DNA of 64,000 nt from Artemia franciscana (GCF_032884065.1 NC_088863.1:61573512-61637511), one strand, 5' to 3'; shown: positions 1-13,416, counted from the stretch's first letter. A program made the numbers and translations. Notes: generated by a model from the sequence alone, not told the origin.

Positions 1-354
1 AGCCAAAGCAGGACCTAAGAAGTTTAAGAAGCAAATAGGAGAGGAATTTAGTGCTAGCCTCCGAGAAAAAAACAAACAAACAATAAACATCATCAAGCGT
101 TTCTAGCAAAAGCAAAGAACTGTTTCTACAAACCTTACTAAATATTAGTAAGATTTGCATTTCTCGCTCTTACTTTTGCTTTGTATCTGGTCAGAAATAG
201 AATAACAACTTTACCAAAAGGGAACAATCAATAAACATGGATATGTTTCTTAATTAATAAGAATAGTTTAAAAACTAGAAAAAATATGTTTGAGTTGAGA
301 CAATTACAGGTCCAAGCAGAGTTAAAACTAATGTAAATTTGATATCGTTACAAT
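1..354. other. Flank, nothing recognised
   Basis: AT-rich sequence with no credible ORF, splice-bounded exon or repeat that I can identify. Confidence 0.6.
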
Positions 355-830
355 GAGCCTCTCAGTAGTTAGGGGGCAACACTCCGAGCGGTATATAATT
401 GCATAACCGGTTTACCAAGCAACCGGCCATGAGCCTCCCTAGCAACCAGACTTCCTATGAATACAAGCGGTGCACCTCATTTGCATATTACAAACAGTAA
501 ACAATTTGAATAATCATGTGAGTACAAAATTTGCATATAGCAACTAGTAGATATTGCCTATACTCCGAGCAGAACATAATTTACATAACCGGTTTACTTA
601 CCAACCAGATCCGGTAACAACCTGCCCTAGCAACCAAATTGCTTTTACTCTCATGGGGATATCCTTTGTACAACCAATTTACCTAGTAACCAGATCCAGC
701 AATGACCTTCCCTAGCAGCTATATTTCCTTTTGATAGGAACGGCATACCTCTTTTGCATATTCCCACGACGAAGTTATTTACATAACTGGTTGACATTAT
801 TGTTAATTTATCCTTAATGTCTCAGTAGTC
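355..830. repeat. Degenerate tandem repeat, ~190 bp period
   Basis: Near-copies of ACTCCGAGCRG..ATAACCGGTTTAC start at about 381, 562 and 764. Each is followed by YACCAACCAGA-like and CCCTAGCAACCA-like blocks and a CTCATTTGCATATT block. CTCAGTAGT occurs at both edges (361 and 821). Spacings are 181 and about 202 bp. Copies are heavily diverged, and the later ones have internal loss. Confidence 0.65.
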
Positions 831-3800
831 CTATACAACAATATATGTACTTAATATCAGTAATCCCATGACAATTCTATGAATAAATCTTTATCTGGGT
901 TGAATGAAACCGGTTTATAGTATCATAAGTTTACTTTACTGAACAAATATGAAGCGACATTTTAAATGTGTTATATTAAAAGATGCCGAGAATATAATTT
1001 TAATAACATTTAAATAGAAAAATTAAATTAAAAAAATAAAGTAAAAAAAAATGTCATGTAAAAAAATGTCACTACAAATATTGTTTTTCTAAAACAAAAA
1101 TCATGTGTAGCATATATATACCAGTTTGATTCTGCATTTCAAAAATAGAATCTTACAATGCACCTTGTTTTGTCACTTGATCACAAACGTTGGCACAAAT
1201 ATGAGTAATAATGTCACTAAAATTGCCTGAAAGTACGTCTTGGTAAATCTAATTCAGGTTCACAAAATCCCCACAATAAAGTTCTAACCTCTTTGACTAT
1301 ATTAAACAAGAACTCCATGCCATATCTTTTGATAATATCCTCCTCGATTCTGCTTAACGAATGCTTTAAATAAAAATCAAAACCAGACAATATATAAGTT
1401 CAGCTGTAATGCTCAGATTTGATATATCCAATACAATTGATTACACAATGTACACAAAGTCTCATCACAGTTCGTGTCTTGAACAAAGCTAAATACTGTT
1501 GGATAAACAATTTAATTTCGTTCGTACCAGATAAAAAAGAACATGACAGAGAGAGAGGGAGAGATAACGGGGAAATTAGAGAAAGAAAAGAGAGGGAGAG
1601 AGGAAACTCAACAGAGAGGAAGAGAGGAAGGAGATTTTATATTCTTCAAAGAGTATAAGAATCTGATGAGTAGAAACTCAACAATTAACAACATCTAGGA
1701 CAGTGTCAAATTAACCAGATATACATTAAAACATTAAAACAGTGTCCCCATTTTTTTTTGACAAGTGCGACTATGACGTGGTTCTGTATTTAAAAACAAA
1801 AAATTATAATACCAAGAAATTGGTCTGAAAAGTTTACATTAACACTAATTTGTTCCAACTATTTCCTACAGCCACTAAGACTTTGTATTTTTTGACAGAG
1901 TCCCGTAGCAGATAAAAATGACTGCTGATCCTATCTCTAGCTGGTCCAACAAAATCTTATGCTTTAAAGGTGAACGATGTTCAACTGGAGCAATCATGAG
2001 CGGCAGTATTCAGAATTATAGTCATCCATATACATAATTTTGATTTTATTGACAAGTTTTGACAATTATTATGGGCCAGGCATAATTCAAAGAGTGGAGC
2101 AGAAACTACTAATAAAGAAATAAATAGATTACGAAAGTTAAAGCTGCTTTTGATTAGAATGCACAATAGAAGCAAGTTAAAAATTGTGCATACACACACC
2201 TGGGGTTGAAGTATTTTTCTCAGAGACGCATTTGAGATTCCCTCTTTTAACTTTTCCATACTATTTAAAGTTCCTCTATACCAACGATGTACCCATCTAT
2301 AGCTGTGAGTAGCATCGCAATTACCTTATTTATAGTAGTTTTTACTTACTTTATACACTCTTATTTATATAGGTTCTTACTCTGATCCATTCTTCAAACA
2401 TCCTCCCCTCACTTCCCCCTCCTGATGCTGCTTAAAGAACATCGTTTAGTACCCGTATGTCTCTGCTACCTCGTAGATTTCTTGTCTAGTACCACCGGAA
2501 ATTTCAACCCTCATGATTTTTGGCAGCCTGTTATCTTCAGAATGTGACCTAACCATCTTCATATTTCTTTAATCATAGTCCAAGAGGGTGGGATCAAGCC
2601 AAATTTTCCAGAATGGACACTGTTTAACTTACGAATGTTCAAATGACTGCTTACAGCCTCCAAAGGAAAATAGTCCGAGAAAGATCATGCAAATTTTCTG
2701 CCACCTTTTATTAGTTTCAGAATCATACTTGAAAAATTGGCAGTGATAACTTAGTGTGTGTTCCAGAATTAATAATATTTACTTATTTGTTATTATTTTT
2801 GTTCCAAGACAACGGATAGTACAGAATTTTCTGAAACTTACATCAATATAAGTAAAGAACAGACCGCAACGGCACCCCATTTTATGTATTCTATGGGTTA
2901 AACGTGTTGTTATTTGCTATTGAGTAATTAGATAATGGAACATGTCCTTAAACAGAAAAAGATTCACAGGAGTACAGAAAAAACAGAAAGAATGTATTTT
3001 GTGTTTGCTTTGCTCTGACTATTAGCCAGTTGTTAATCGACTAAAGTTTCGTGAGTATCTGAAATATGGCAACAGTGGCATTTCATCTTGGAAGCTCAAA
3101 TCTTCAACTGTGTCTGTGAGTGAGAAAATAATTTAAAAGGTATTTTGGAAAAATGAGAAACTTGAAATATCTTAGAAACCATGATAAAATGAACTAAATC
3201 AAAGAAAATAGCTTGCAATGTCTAAGGAGGTGAGTATAAATCGTTGTTGCCCACAGTTTCAATTTTGCACCTTTTTAATAACCGTGGCCTTTTCAATTAC
3301 CGAAGTCATGTTCCCTTTTAATAAACTGTACTTTTAATATCCTAATCTTAGCAGGGGATGGATCCAAGATTTTCTTTAGGGGGTGGGGAGGGATGCATAA
3401 TAGGTTACTTCGAAAAACTTGCAAACAAAGAAATGCCTGCAATTAAAAAGGGACCCACAACAGTTATGTGTCGTAAGTAGGTAGTGGAAATGGTCATAAA
3501 TTAAATCTAAAATCTGATGGGGGTTAAAGTTCTAATAAATTTGGTAAAATTAAAATGGTACAAAAAACTGATACAAAAGAAAGTTATAAAAACCGCCTCG
3601 CCATAAAAAAAAAAAATAAAAGAAAAAGCTGTTCACCATCTATAAAAATTATGATGTTTAATATTTTATGCATAATCCGTAGCCTTTGCACTTCTGACCG
3701 CTATAGCGAGTGAGTTAAGCTATTAATTGTCAAAAAAAAAGATTGGTTTTGAACCATCATTTGGGGTCAAGCACTCTTTGTGACAATTTGTGTAGGTCAA

Positions 3801-5269
3801 ACCATTTAGTATGTCCCTTTATGGCATCGCTTAGTAACTATGATAGTAATGAAGAGTAGGAAATGATAAAGATACAACTTGTATATTTGTAATATATATA
3901 TTAAACATTAAATACAAGTTCGTTTAGGGGTGCAACAAGACAAACAGAAAGAAGAGATAGAAATCCATAGAAGCAATTTAAAACGAGGGTTTTAGTTATA
4001 GGCGATAAAGCATTAACTAATCACTGTTTCTTCTTAAAAATAGTGTTTTAATAAACAGTGTCAAATTTTACAGAATCTCAAAAATTTACTAATCAAAACT
4101 GTACTTCTCATAACAACATAGTGTATCTTTCCACTTTGTAAAGTTCTATATATTTTACTTAAAATACAGAATTTTCTAAGAAAAGCCTATTTCCGTATTT
4201 CCACAATCATAATTGTTTGCCTTCTTTTATAAACAATTTTTTGAAAATAATTATATTCTTCGTAAATGATTACTCCGACCTATGAAGGAGTATTTCGACT
4301 CGTATGCTTAGTTTTAAGTATATACTTATGCGAACCTTTATTTGTTTTTATCGTTTGAACCTTATGCAAACTCTTTATGACCTTTAAAGTCATAAAGAGT
4401 TTGACATTTATTTTAATGTCTTAGAATGAACAGAGGAGGCGATATGTCATATAATGCAGAGCTTTAATTAGACGGAAATAGGCAGTAAAGTGGCCACCAC
4501 TTGCCCACCAAAATTCAAAACTTAAACTAAGAATTTTTGCACTTCTCATACATTTACTTTCTATTATACAAATTCTCCAAAAACAACAATGCTGTAAAAA
4601 CCACTCTACTTCAGCAAAAAAAGCAAACCCAAAAAACCAAAACAGACAACCAAAAAAAGTAGATATTAATTTATTCACCTCAATGCCACAGCAAGACTCG
4701 AAAACAGATTTTTGTCCGGAAAAAGAAGTGAATATTTTGCTTTTCAATCCCGTTGTGACAGCACAATCCTGAAATATCATTTCGACAGCCTACATAAGTT
4801 AGGATTTTAAATTTCCCCCTTGTTATTACGAAATGATGATTTTCGCACCCCAGTTGGCTTTTGTTGTAATACGAACAGATTCCCTTGACAGACCTAAATT
4901 TAATTAAATACTTTTTGGCGGTATGCGTCATTAGTAAAATATAACAGAGACCACACAAAATAACTAAAACCTTGTGTCAAACTTGTTTGCAAAATGAAAC
5001 AGCGTTAATAATTAAAAACTTATTAAAAACTCAACTAGTACAAGCAATTACAAAACAAATAATTTTCATCTTAACCCAAACCAGAACAAGCCGTCTCAAC
5101 TACAAATCCACCACTACGTCAGGGGGGTTTTCCCCGGCGCCTCCTGGATCCGCCACTGAATCTTAGTTCTATTACTTATTAATAGTTTATCTTAAAAAAA
5201 AAATCCGGATATCAAAGCTAAGTAAGTAAAGTAATTTCCTCAGTCAGATACAAACCAAAAGTATACTAT
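831..5269. other. Gene-poor flank downstream of Rpn10
   Basis: This stretch shows short spurious ORFs only. A purine-rich (GAGAGAGG) patch lies at 1545-1640. At 4368-4402 there is a perfect 14-bp stem (listed separately). No coding exon or RNA gene is supported. Confidence 0.6.
4368..4402. repeat. Perfect 14-bp hairpin
   Basis: AAACTCTTTATGAC (4368-4381) and GTCATAAAGAGTTT (4389-4402) are exact reverse complements around a 7-base CTTTAAA loop. A shorter TACTCC/GGAGTA hairpin sits at about 4270-4290. Confidence 0.7.
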
Positions 5270-6060
5270 TAAAGTCGCCTTGTCCGAAAACCCAATGTAG
5301 GAAACTTACAGCTTCTTGGCTTGAATAACGAGGAAAATCCATCGGCTTAAAAAACATGATAAGTTGCTTGAATTACAATATTTTGCATCAAAATCATCGT
5401 TGTTTTTTCTTTCCGTGTTCCCTCCTCAGCTAGCTGGGCACCGTAAAATCAGAGAGCTGTTTAATGGCTCATTTTAATGGAAATTGCTACATCTACTGCC
5501 TTTAGTAATTAGACAAAAATAGTTTTTAAAATAGAATCAACTTTTTAAGAAAAACTTTATATCAAAGAACGAGCTATAGCTAATAGTGATTGAAGTACTT
5601 TCTTTTTGCAGTGGCAGCCTAGTAAGAGACAATCACGTCCCATACCAAGGAATAAAATAACCCATAACTCCTAAAAATAGTTTCAGATCGAAGCAAAAAT
5701 ACACTTTTAGTACCACCATGTCCAAAACTCCTCTTAAGGAAACCTACAGTCTCTTGACTTAAACAACACAGAAAATATGTTGGCTTAAAAAAGAAGAAAA
5801 GTAGCTTGAACTACGATATTCTGCATTGATGGCATCTTTTTTTCCCTCCTAAGCTAGCTGGAAACAGGAAAACAATAGAGGGCTGATCAATGGCTCATTT
5901 TAAAGGAATTATAATAAAACACGAACTGTTGCCCATAGTAGACGATAAATTTTCTAGTGAAGATCCGGATTGCAGTGGTATACAACACAAGAGTGAGACA
6001 TCCACTTTTAACAGGAATCATAGATACTAAGACAAAAATTCACCCATATCGAAGCTACTA
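5270..6060. repeat. ~435 bp imperfect tandem duplication
   Basis: The block at about 5278-5483 (gaaacttacagcttcttggc, TTGAATAA, cctcagctagctgg, aatggctcattttaa) recurs at about 5715-5910 with the same order of words and about 75 percent similarity by eye. Trailing text also corresponds (GCAGTGGCAGCC at 5610, GCAGTGGTATAC at 5972). The offset is about 435 bp. Confidence 0.65.
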
Positions 6061-6894
6061 GGAACTGTTGGTTCATTATTTGTGTTTGCTACCGACTTAA
6101 TCTATCGCCGAATTTTGACCGGGATTCCTTCATAGTCAAAGTTTTGTTTAGCAATCTGTATTTTAGTGCTATTTTAGTGGAGAAGAAAGCTTGGTCAAGT
6201 TGAGTCAACAATTGTGGGAATGCTACCTAATTTGATGCATTGCGTAATCCTTGATGACCAGTACTGGCGTCAATCGATCTTTTTTTGCTATTATAACAAT
6301 TTTCTATCTATATTCGTTTGGCATAAAATAGATAACGAATTCAGATTAGGTTTCTAATACAACAGTTTTCTTAGAATTGTCACATACATTTACTTAAAAA
6401 CTACTTTCAAGTTAGTTCCAAATTTAGAATTACGAAACTCAGCAACCCTTAAATCACAACTCTGGTGGAAACCTAAGATATTTTGTTAAATAAGTACTTT
6501 ACGGGTTTCGATTTAATACAGGCATACTATGATCTTAATTATCTTGAATAGTTACTAATTATTCACCTAGGACCATTTCCTAAATAATCGTTGAGAGATG
6601 GTGAGTCGAAAGAGGAGCGAGGAGAGATGGTAAGTCGATATTTATTCATACAAAGTTAGGGCTGGGTATTTGGGACGAACATAGGGCAAAGAGGCCCTAC
6701 ATTTGGCCTACGCTTTTATTTCATAAGGTTGGCATGGAATCGGACTGCCAAAGCGAAAACTGCTTCCTGTCATAGCCAACCATAACTGTTAATTAACCAA
6801 ACTTATTTTTTGCACGTGAAGTATTCTGATCCTGTAAGGCCAAAACTTCTCACAGAAAATATCCGCTAATCATTTCCTAAATCCAAGCGGAGAT
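6061..6894. other. 3' flank of Rpn10, nothing recognised
   Basis: No gene is visible. A small duplication of GAGAGATGGTRAGTCGA occurs at about 6593 and 6622. Confidence 0.55.
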
Positions 6895-6900
6895 TTTATT
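6895..6900 (-). terminator. Likely polyadenylation signal of Rpn10
   Basis: Minus-strand AATAAA (plus TTTATT) lies 72 nt after the stop codon. It is the nearest canonical hexamer downstream. A second one lies at 6715-6720. Cleavage position cannot be seen. Confidence 0.5.
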
Positions 6901-6972
6901 CTTTTTTTTAACCACAAAAATGTTTATACACACATCAGTAATGAAAGGAAAAAAAGAACAACACAAGTTAAT

Positions 6973-7086
6973 CTACTTATTTTCCTTTTTCTTATCCTTT
7001 ACTTCGCTTTCCTTTTTAATTTGTTCCACAGCTGTACGAACAATGTCACTTGACTGATCAACACCAGGCAACGTGCCGAGAACATT
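6973..7086 (-). CDS. Rpn10: Rpn10 terminal exon with stop codon
   Basis: Acceptor GTCTTTTTCAG ends at 7087. It has 37 codons plus TAG at 6973-6975. It reads NVLGTLPGVDQSSDIVRTAV, then EQIKKESEVKDKKKENK. It joins the previous exon as DPEFIQ-NVLGTLPGVDQ, the conserved C-terminal helix and LPGVD turn. The lysine-rich tail (KDKKKENK) is typical of animal Rpn10 and PSMD4 C-termini. Upstream acceptor and frame exclude the longer read-through ORFs. Confidence 0.97.
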   Translation of the reverse strand, partial: NVLGTLPGVDQSSDIVRTAVEQIKKESEVKDKKKENK

Positions 7087-8592
7087 CTGAAAAAGACAAA
7101 ATAATTGAAAGACGGAAACGGGAGACAACAATGAAAAATTAAGCCTACACATTTTATCTTTACCATGTAACTGAAATGCTTTTTGGACAAGAATCACATT
7201 CCCTAGATATTTAAAAACAAGTAATTAATAGAAAATCTGGCCTATTACAACAGTCTATTATAGGAATAATAACTCAACGAAAAAAAAAGGATTTAGTCCA
7301 GGCGCCAATTGAAGCTGTTTTGCTTATTTCCAAAAGTACATGTTGTGTAGGGTACAACTTTTGAAAGAATATGCTTATAGAATCAATATCAGTGATTCTG
7401 ATTTGCTCAGGTCCAGCTTTCTCGAGGGGTGGCATCATAAAAATAACATGCTTAGAAATATCCGTTCTTTTTCGCAAGTTTCCAAATGATAGAATTGAAA
7501 CACGGCCAATAACTTTGAGACTAGGTAGCATTCATGCAGGAAGAAAGTTTGGATGCATTTTAATTGTTGTTCGTCTTATGATTCATTTCAAAAACCTCTT
7601 TTTCCAGGTCTTTTTTAACTAATTTTGTTCGTTGCGAATTGACAAGGATTGAGTGTCGGTTGATATTAGGGATATTTTTATTTTTTTTACTCAAGTTCTT
7701 TTTTAAAGAACTAAAAGGTGTGGATGGATCGGAAACATAGTATTTTTAGCCCCCCCCCCCAATCACAAAACTCGAAACATCCCTGCTTCTTCCCCCTCCT
7801 TCTCCTACACAACTTAAAATTTCAACACCAAAATCCAAGCTAATCCCAATAAAATATGGTATTTTGATAAATTGGATTAATTTTATTATTTGACTTAATT
7901 TTACAGTCTCCTTCCAAGTAAGGGCTTAGCGTCCAACTGCCTCCTCCTATTTGTCAAATCTCTCTCAAGTTTTCAACTTGATACCCCAAGCCGTTCCCTG
8001 ACTGTCCCAGATTACCCCGTTTTGGTAACTTGGCGATAAAAAGTTTCTTCGGATTGACCTTGACAGTAAGTTGGGCTTGGATTGTAAGTCCCATAGGAAC
8101 TCATAGGGCGAAAATGTTTTTACAAATCGGAGACAAAACTGTTTGGCCCCTTCCCTCCACTCAACTTATCTGTTCTCGAGATTTTGCAAAAAAGAAACTA
8201 TGATATCTTAGATACATATAGTGCCTTTGACCCTCCCCTTCACGACAAAGCTCGATTTCTCTTGGTTGTCCCCTTCCTAAACTCTCCTTGAAAGTTTCAA
8301 CTGGATACTGCAAGTCGTTACCATGATATTGCTAACACACTATTTTGACAAATCGGAAACCCATACTGTCGTTTGAATTCCTCACTATAATGCACAAGTG
8401 CCATGGAGAGTAGATTATTTTTAGATTTTTTATATAAATTGTTTATATAGTTTTAAGTGGAACAACTAGTTCCACTTAAACTCACTCTACGGCTCAACCC
8501 CCTGAGGACATTTAAAAATTTCATATTAACACCGCTCTGGGGTTAGAAATATGTTACTAAAGATTATGAATATAATTTTGAAACAGGGGGAG
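7087..8592. other. Intron segment with dispersed C-rich repeat
   Basis: This is the proximal part of the last intron. Between 7740 and 8400, runs of C and words such as CTCAAGTTTTCAACTTGATACC (7970) and TTGAAAGTTTCAACTGGATACTG (8290) recur about 335 bp apart. This suggests a decayed dispersed or tandem repeat of unknown family. No exon is recognised. Confidence 0.45.
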
Positions 8593-9935
8593 TACCTAAA
8601 GAATTTAGGGAAACCTTAATTAAGCCGCTGTATAAGAAAGGTGATAAGAGTGAGTATCGTGATTATCCAGGCATTAGTCTGGTCTCTTTAGGTAGTAAAT
8701 TAATTAATAATCTGATTTTTTTTAGACTGAGAGATGACGTTTACAAAATTTTAATAGAAGAACAGTACGGTTTTAGAAAAGGTAGAGAATGTGTCGACGA
8801 AATTTTCACTCTTAGGTTAATAATTGAGAAGCGCCTTAGTTGTCAAATACCTTTGGTCCTCAGTTTAACAGATTATGAGCAAGCGTTCGATTCTGTCGAT
8901 AGAAGAACTTAAACAAAGGTCTTATCCTTATATGGTATACCAGACAAATATATTAAAGTGATTAGTAGCCTACTATGTACGAGAATAATACTGCTGGGGT
9001 TAAGGTAGAAAATGAAGTTAACAGCGGGTTTTGTATTAGATCAGGAGTTAACCAGGGTTGTGTTCTATCCCCCTTTATATGGATCATTTTAATGGACTTT
9101 GTCTTAAGGAGCACAGGAAAGAAAATGGGAGACCACGGGAACAGATGGGGAGGAAAAACTCTCCTGGACTTGGATTATGCTGATGATTTAAGTATAGATG
9201 AAACTGTGGGCAAAATGAATGAACTTTCATAGGTTTTGTGAGTTCAGGGTGCTAGAATAGGTTTGAAAATTAAAGTTAAGAAGACTAAGTCATTCAGGCT
9301 ACGAATAAGTGAAGATGAAAAGGTGATGTTGGGTAACAAAAAGATGGATCATATGGGCAGCTTCACTTACCTTGGTAGCATTATTAGTAAAGACGGTGGG
9401 AGCAGTGAAGATGTTAAAATTAGAATAGCCAAGGCCTAGGGTGTTTTTCACAGTTAAAAAAAAGGTTTGGAAGTATAGGAAGACAAGTCTGCAAACCAAG
9501 GTTAAAATATTGGACGGTACAGTGAGCGTTCTAATATGGCTCTCAAGCATGGGCACTCCGAAAAGCGAATGAAAATTTACTATATGTTTTCCAGAGAAAT
9601 TGCCAACGGATTGTTCTGAGTACCCGGCAGACAGACCGTATTTGAAACAGTAGGCAGTACGAACAGTGTGGTTCAATCCCGCTTTCTAAAGCTATCATGG
9701 AAGAAAGCTTGAGATGGGCACGCTCTGCGGATGCCAGATTTCCGAAAGTTGTCCACGTCTGGGATGGAAGGATGTCATATTAGAAAGATTTAAAGGAAAT
9801 ATGAACTTCCTGGGAGGGTGTAAAAGGGAGGATCTGAATAGATTAGGATTAAGGAGGAGCGTGCATAGCTGTGTTGACCTCAGGCGGTTTGGTGCTTCGG
9901 TGAGCTGTTAGTAGTAGTAGTAACAACTTTAGCCG
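8593..9935 (+). mobile_element. Decayed non-LTR retrotransposon (LINE), reverse transcriptase to 3' end
   Basis: Conceptual pieces in changing frames give recognisable LINE reverse transcriptase blocks: VPKEFRETLIKPLYKKGDKS and PGISLVSLGSK (palm start), EEQYGFRKGRE, then FDSVDRR. After a frameshift the ORF 8975-9232 carries SGVNQGCVLSPFIWIILMDF and the catalytic motif as LDYADDLS. Later text gives FTYLGSIISKDGGSSEDVK, the usual post-RT YLG block. The tail ORF at 9714-9911 (SVHSCVDLRRFGASVSC) ends at a stop followed by (TAG)n, a typical LINE 3' microsatellite end. At least three stops or frameshifts make it dead. It lies opposite to Rpn10 in the last intron. No endonuclease domain is visible, so it is 5' truncated. 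Confidence 0.88.
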
Positions 9936-11618
9936 TTACTCAGATATTGTAGACATGCCATTTTGACATACTGGATACCAATACTATCTTTTGATTCAGT
10001 GTCTAGAACTGGACTGAGCAAAAATCAAGTTTAATTGGTTTGAACTTAGTTAAGGTCAAACCAGTCAGATAGTTGCATAAGATTTTCTGATTGGTTAATT
10101 ATCGAACTTTATCTGGACAAAGGAAAAACTGCGAAAAAAAAAATATATAAAAATATAAGAAAACTGGAAGCAAAAAATACAGGGGATAGTAACAGTATTA
10201 GTCAATTCTAGTGTTTAAATTACAAGTTACAATCGGTAGAATTGATCACTAGCATCAATCAATGTCAGATTTCAGAACGATTTGAATTTCGGTATGAGTA
10301 AACTATCATCATGAATAGGCCTTTGCCGATTTAGCAAAAAGAACTAGGACTTCTAGTCCTAAAATTATAATATGTTGACTTCTGAGACACGGGATAAGGA
10401 ACGTGAGCGAAACTAGACTAAACTGAGCGAAAATACAGTTGAAAATTTTCTACCATTCTTATCTTATTTTTTGTCATAATTTTTCGCCAATATTCATTAA
10501 AGGTATTATTTATTAAAATAAGTCTATAGTGTCTATTAATTACAATTAAGTCGCTTTGATAAGCTGAAATTTTGCAGTGATGTTTGATACGTTTCACGGT
10601 CAAAAGTTTTGGAGCAGCAACAGCATAATTTGATTTTTCTGCCATTAATCATACGCTGCAGTTGTGATCCCCTTAAGCCCTTTATGCTGGTACGTCCTAA
10701 GAACAAAATTTTCGCAAAAATAAAAGAAAAATGGCGACATATTCCTTAAAGGCCGCTTTAGAATATGTTATTTCAGCTTTCCAAAATCTAGTGTCCTATT
10801 CACCAATCCGGCCTAAGGTCTGAGGATTGGTAAAAACCGCAGAACTTCACCGAAGGTATAAAAGAAAGAAATGGAAAAGAAAAACGGGACAAAAGTACAG
10901 CGCTACTCCTACAATGCATTAATAGACAAAAAGAAAAGGAAAAAAGACTCTTTTTTAAGTTTGATCAAACAAACATTTTTTTGTCATTCAGTTTAATTCA
11001 CCTATCAATAAAAAATATATCCTATGAATAGCCTCTATTTTTGAACCAACTCCCACAACATAAACCAATAACAGACGAAATCAAACAGCACTTTTCCTCT
11101 CATTGTCCCTTTTACTACTTTTTTTTCCAGGATTACAGTATAAGCCCATTGTCTCTTAGTGACTATATCGGACGGGTTATGAGGAACTTGAGCTAAAAGA
11201 ATCAGTCAATGAGTCTTCAGCACTTAGCCTTGAAGGAAAACAAATCTAATATGCTAGGTAAATAAATACTTGCGACGTAAATGTTTGGGAAACGACAAAA
11301 GAGAATTAAAAGTATGTAAACAGCTTTAAATGAAGAAACGCAGTGGTTCTAGGGTATATGCACTTTGAACTACATGAAATATATTTTAAAACAGTTTGAA
11401 CTATTTTCGCCAAGGAAAAATACCACCCTTCATCCACAAAATATTTTATTTGTTAACCTTTTCCTAATGGTCTTGCACCTTCTTGTTGAGCCACAGTCTA
11501 TTTTTTAAGCCACCACATTTGTTTGATTAAAATCGTTTAAACGAGTAGCTAAAACTACACTTAGACAATTCTGCTTGGGAGCATCTGGCAAATTTATCGG
11601 TTTCTTGAAATTTTTTTT

Positions 11619-11623
<5 letters not shown>
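9936..11623. other. Intron sequence, nothing recognised
   Basis: AT-rich intronic DNA with only short spurious ORFs. Confidence 0.55.

Positions 11624-11705
<82 letters not shown>
11624..11705. repeat. (TA)n microsatellite, ~82 bp
   Basis: Uninterrupted alternating A/T. Antisense and sense poly-YI ORFs across it are artefacts. Confidence 0.97.
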
Positions 11706-11707
<2 letters not shown>

Positions 11708-12619
11708 TCCAGTGAAGACACTTTTCAAAATCCAAAAGGGAGGGGAAGGGACTGAATTCCTTTTCAATGAATACAACAAAAAGTGGCATTTTTCAACCTT
11801 TAGGAGAACAAAAATCTGGGAAAGGTTGTGTAAAAAAGAAGGAGAAAAAAAAACTATAAAAGACGAGCAAAATTTTAATTTTCTTAATGATTTTATTTTA
11901 CTCTTCTTTATTCTTTACTTATTCTTTATATTATTTTCACCAAGTAATTTTTGTCAAAAGAAAGAACAAGATAAAACAAACGCTTTGACATCAACTTTTT
12001 TTTTTATTTCAAATGGAGAAAAGTAGAATTTTAGGCTAGTTTTGTTTCTAATTTGGTGATCCTTTAACTTTCAATGTCATCATTCAACCTTGGCATAAAC
12101 TTGGCAAGTAAACTCAAAACACAATTTCTACCAAAAAAAAGCAAATGCAAAGCTTACTGTAAATTAAACCTGTGCATTTTCGTATGGCAGATGGTTTATT
12201 TCCCAGGTTTAATTTTTGGTATGTTATTTTTCTGCTTACCTACGATTTTGACAGGTCCAAGAAAGACAGCAATTTTGCCCATTCCGCATTTGAGATACCA
12301 GCTCTATCCATCTACCGAATTACATTTTTGAAATTTTGTTTTAATGTTTTTTTTTTAGGTTGAAAACACATTGAATATTAGTTGAAAACCGTTGAAGAAG
12401 TGGATTTTTTTTTTCAAAGAAGCTTTGATTCTTGTCCAAGAAAACATAAAAGCAATATCATAATTCTGGTCGGGTAAATGGATAGATTTAAGGCTGATGA
12501 ATACAATGATATAAGTATAACGCTGTTTTGGCCCGAAATTACGGTTACAGGCTTGTCAAAGAATATCACAAAATCGCTTCTTTCACATGGAATATATACC
12601 TAGATAAATTATAGATCCT

Positions 12620-12654
<35 letters not shown>

Positions 12655-13312
12655 AAGCAAATATAATTTTTGCCTAAATATTGAGGCAGGTAAAATTAAT
12701 AAAGACGCAATGGAAGTTAAGCATGATGGAAGTATTTCCTCCCAATATCCTAGAAAAAATTGTAAATTGGCAATAAAAAGAATTTTTATTGCCAAATTGC
12801 TAAGATAGACAGTGAACGGCAAAAGCTTTCCCGTGACTACTGAACTAAAATAGTAGGTAGTACATACGTAGGTATTACAGGTTAGGTCTATTATAGTAGG
12901 TAGATAGAACTAAAATAGGCAAATAAATATGGAAAAGTAAGCCAAATTAACAATAGGAACTTGTAATTGTTTATTTTCTCTTTTCGTCAGACCCGTGTCT
13001 TTCTCCCAACATCAAGTTTACGATTTCCCCCATAATTTTCTATACTTATTGCATAACACGTGTTCTTCTTTGTATATTTTAATGTAAAAATAGATTTACA
13101 GCCTCAAATTGGCATCTATTTGTAAAACAAATTTGACAAAATACGCTTAGATTATCATTTCGTTAAAACGGAAACCTTGGTATGAATTTTACCGTGGCTG
13201 CTCTCTTGCCACGCTGCTCTTGGCTGCTCTTTGAAGACATGAAATTTAACTTTCGGGTAAGGTTCTATTGGGATAGCAAACTAAACACTTTATGTTTTGA
13301 AGGTCATAATAC
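11706..13312. other. Intron sequence with A30 tract
   Basis: A homopolymer A tract lies at 12622-12651 and a TAGGTAGTA-like run at 12850-12905. No exon or element is recognised. Confidence 0.5.
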
Positions 13313-13416
13313 CTGGATGAATTCGGGATCCTGCATCATTGCTGCAAGGGTATCATTCTCCTCTTTTTTAACAGCCTCGGGGTCAATTTCCATAGTTTCA
13401 GCTGCCTTCACTGGAG
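13313..13416 (-). CDS. Rpn10: Rpn10 exon: acidic linker to C-terminal helix
   Basis: Acceptor TTTTTCAG ends at 13417 and donor GTATTA begins at 13312. It is 104 nt, phase 1 to 0: APVKAAETMEIDPEAVKKEE, then NDTLAAMMQDPEFIQ. AMDxx-like acidic residues and the M-Q-D-P-E-F block correspond to the human VMQDPEFLQSVLENLPGVD segment. The plus-strand ORF over the same bases is a shadow. Confidence 0.95.

Noticed and set aside
6973..7197. 74-codon ORF starting upstream of the last Rpn10 exon
   Set aside because: The N-terminal part is intron; the CTTTTTCAG acceptor at 7087 fixes the exon start and frame.
9299..9676. 125-codon minus-strand ORF
   Set aside because: Shadow of the plus-strand LINE reverse transcriptase tail.
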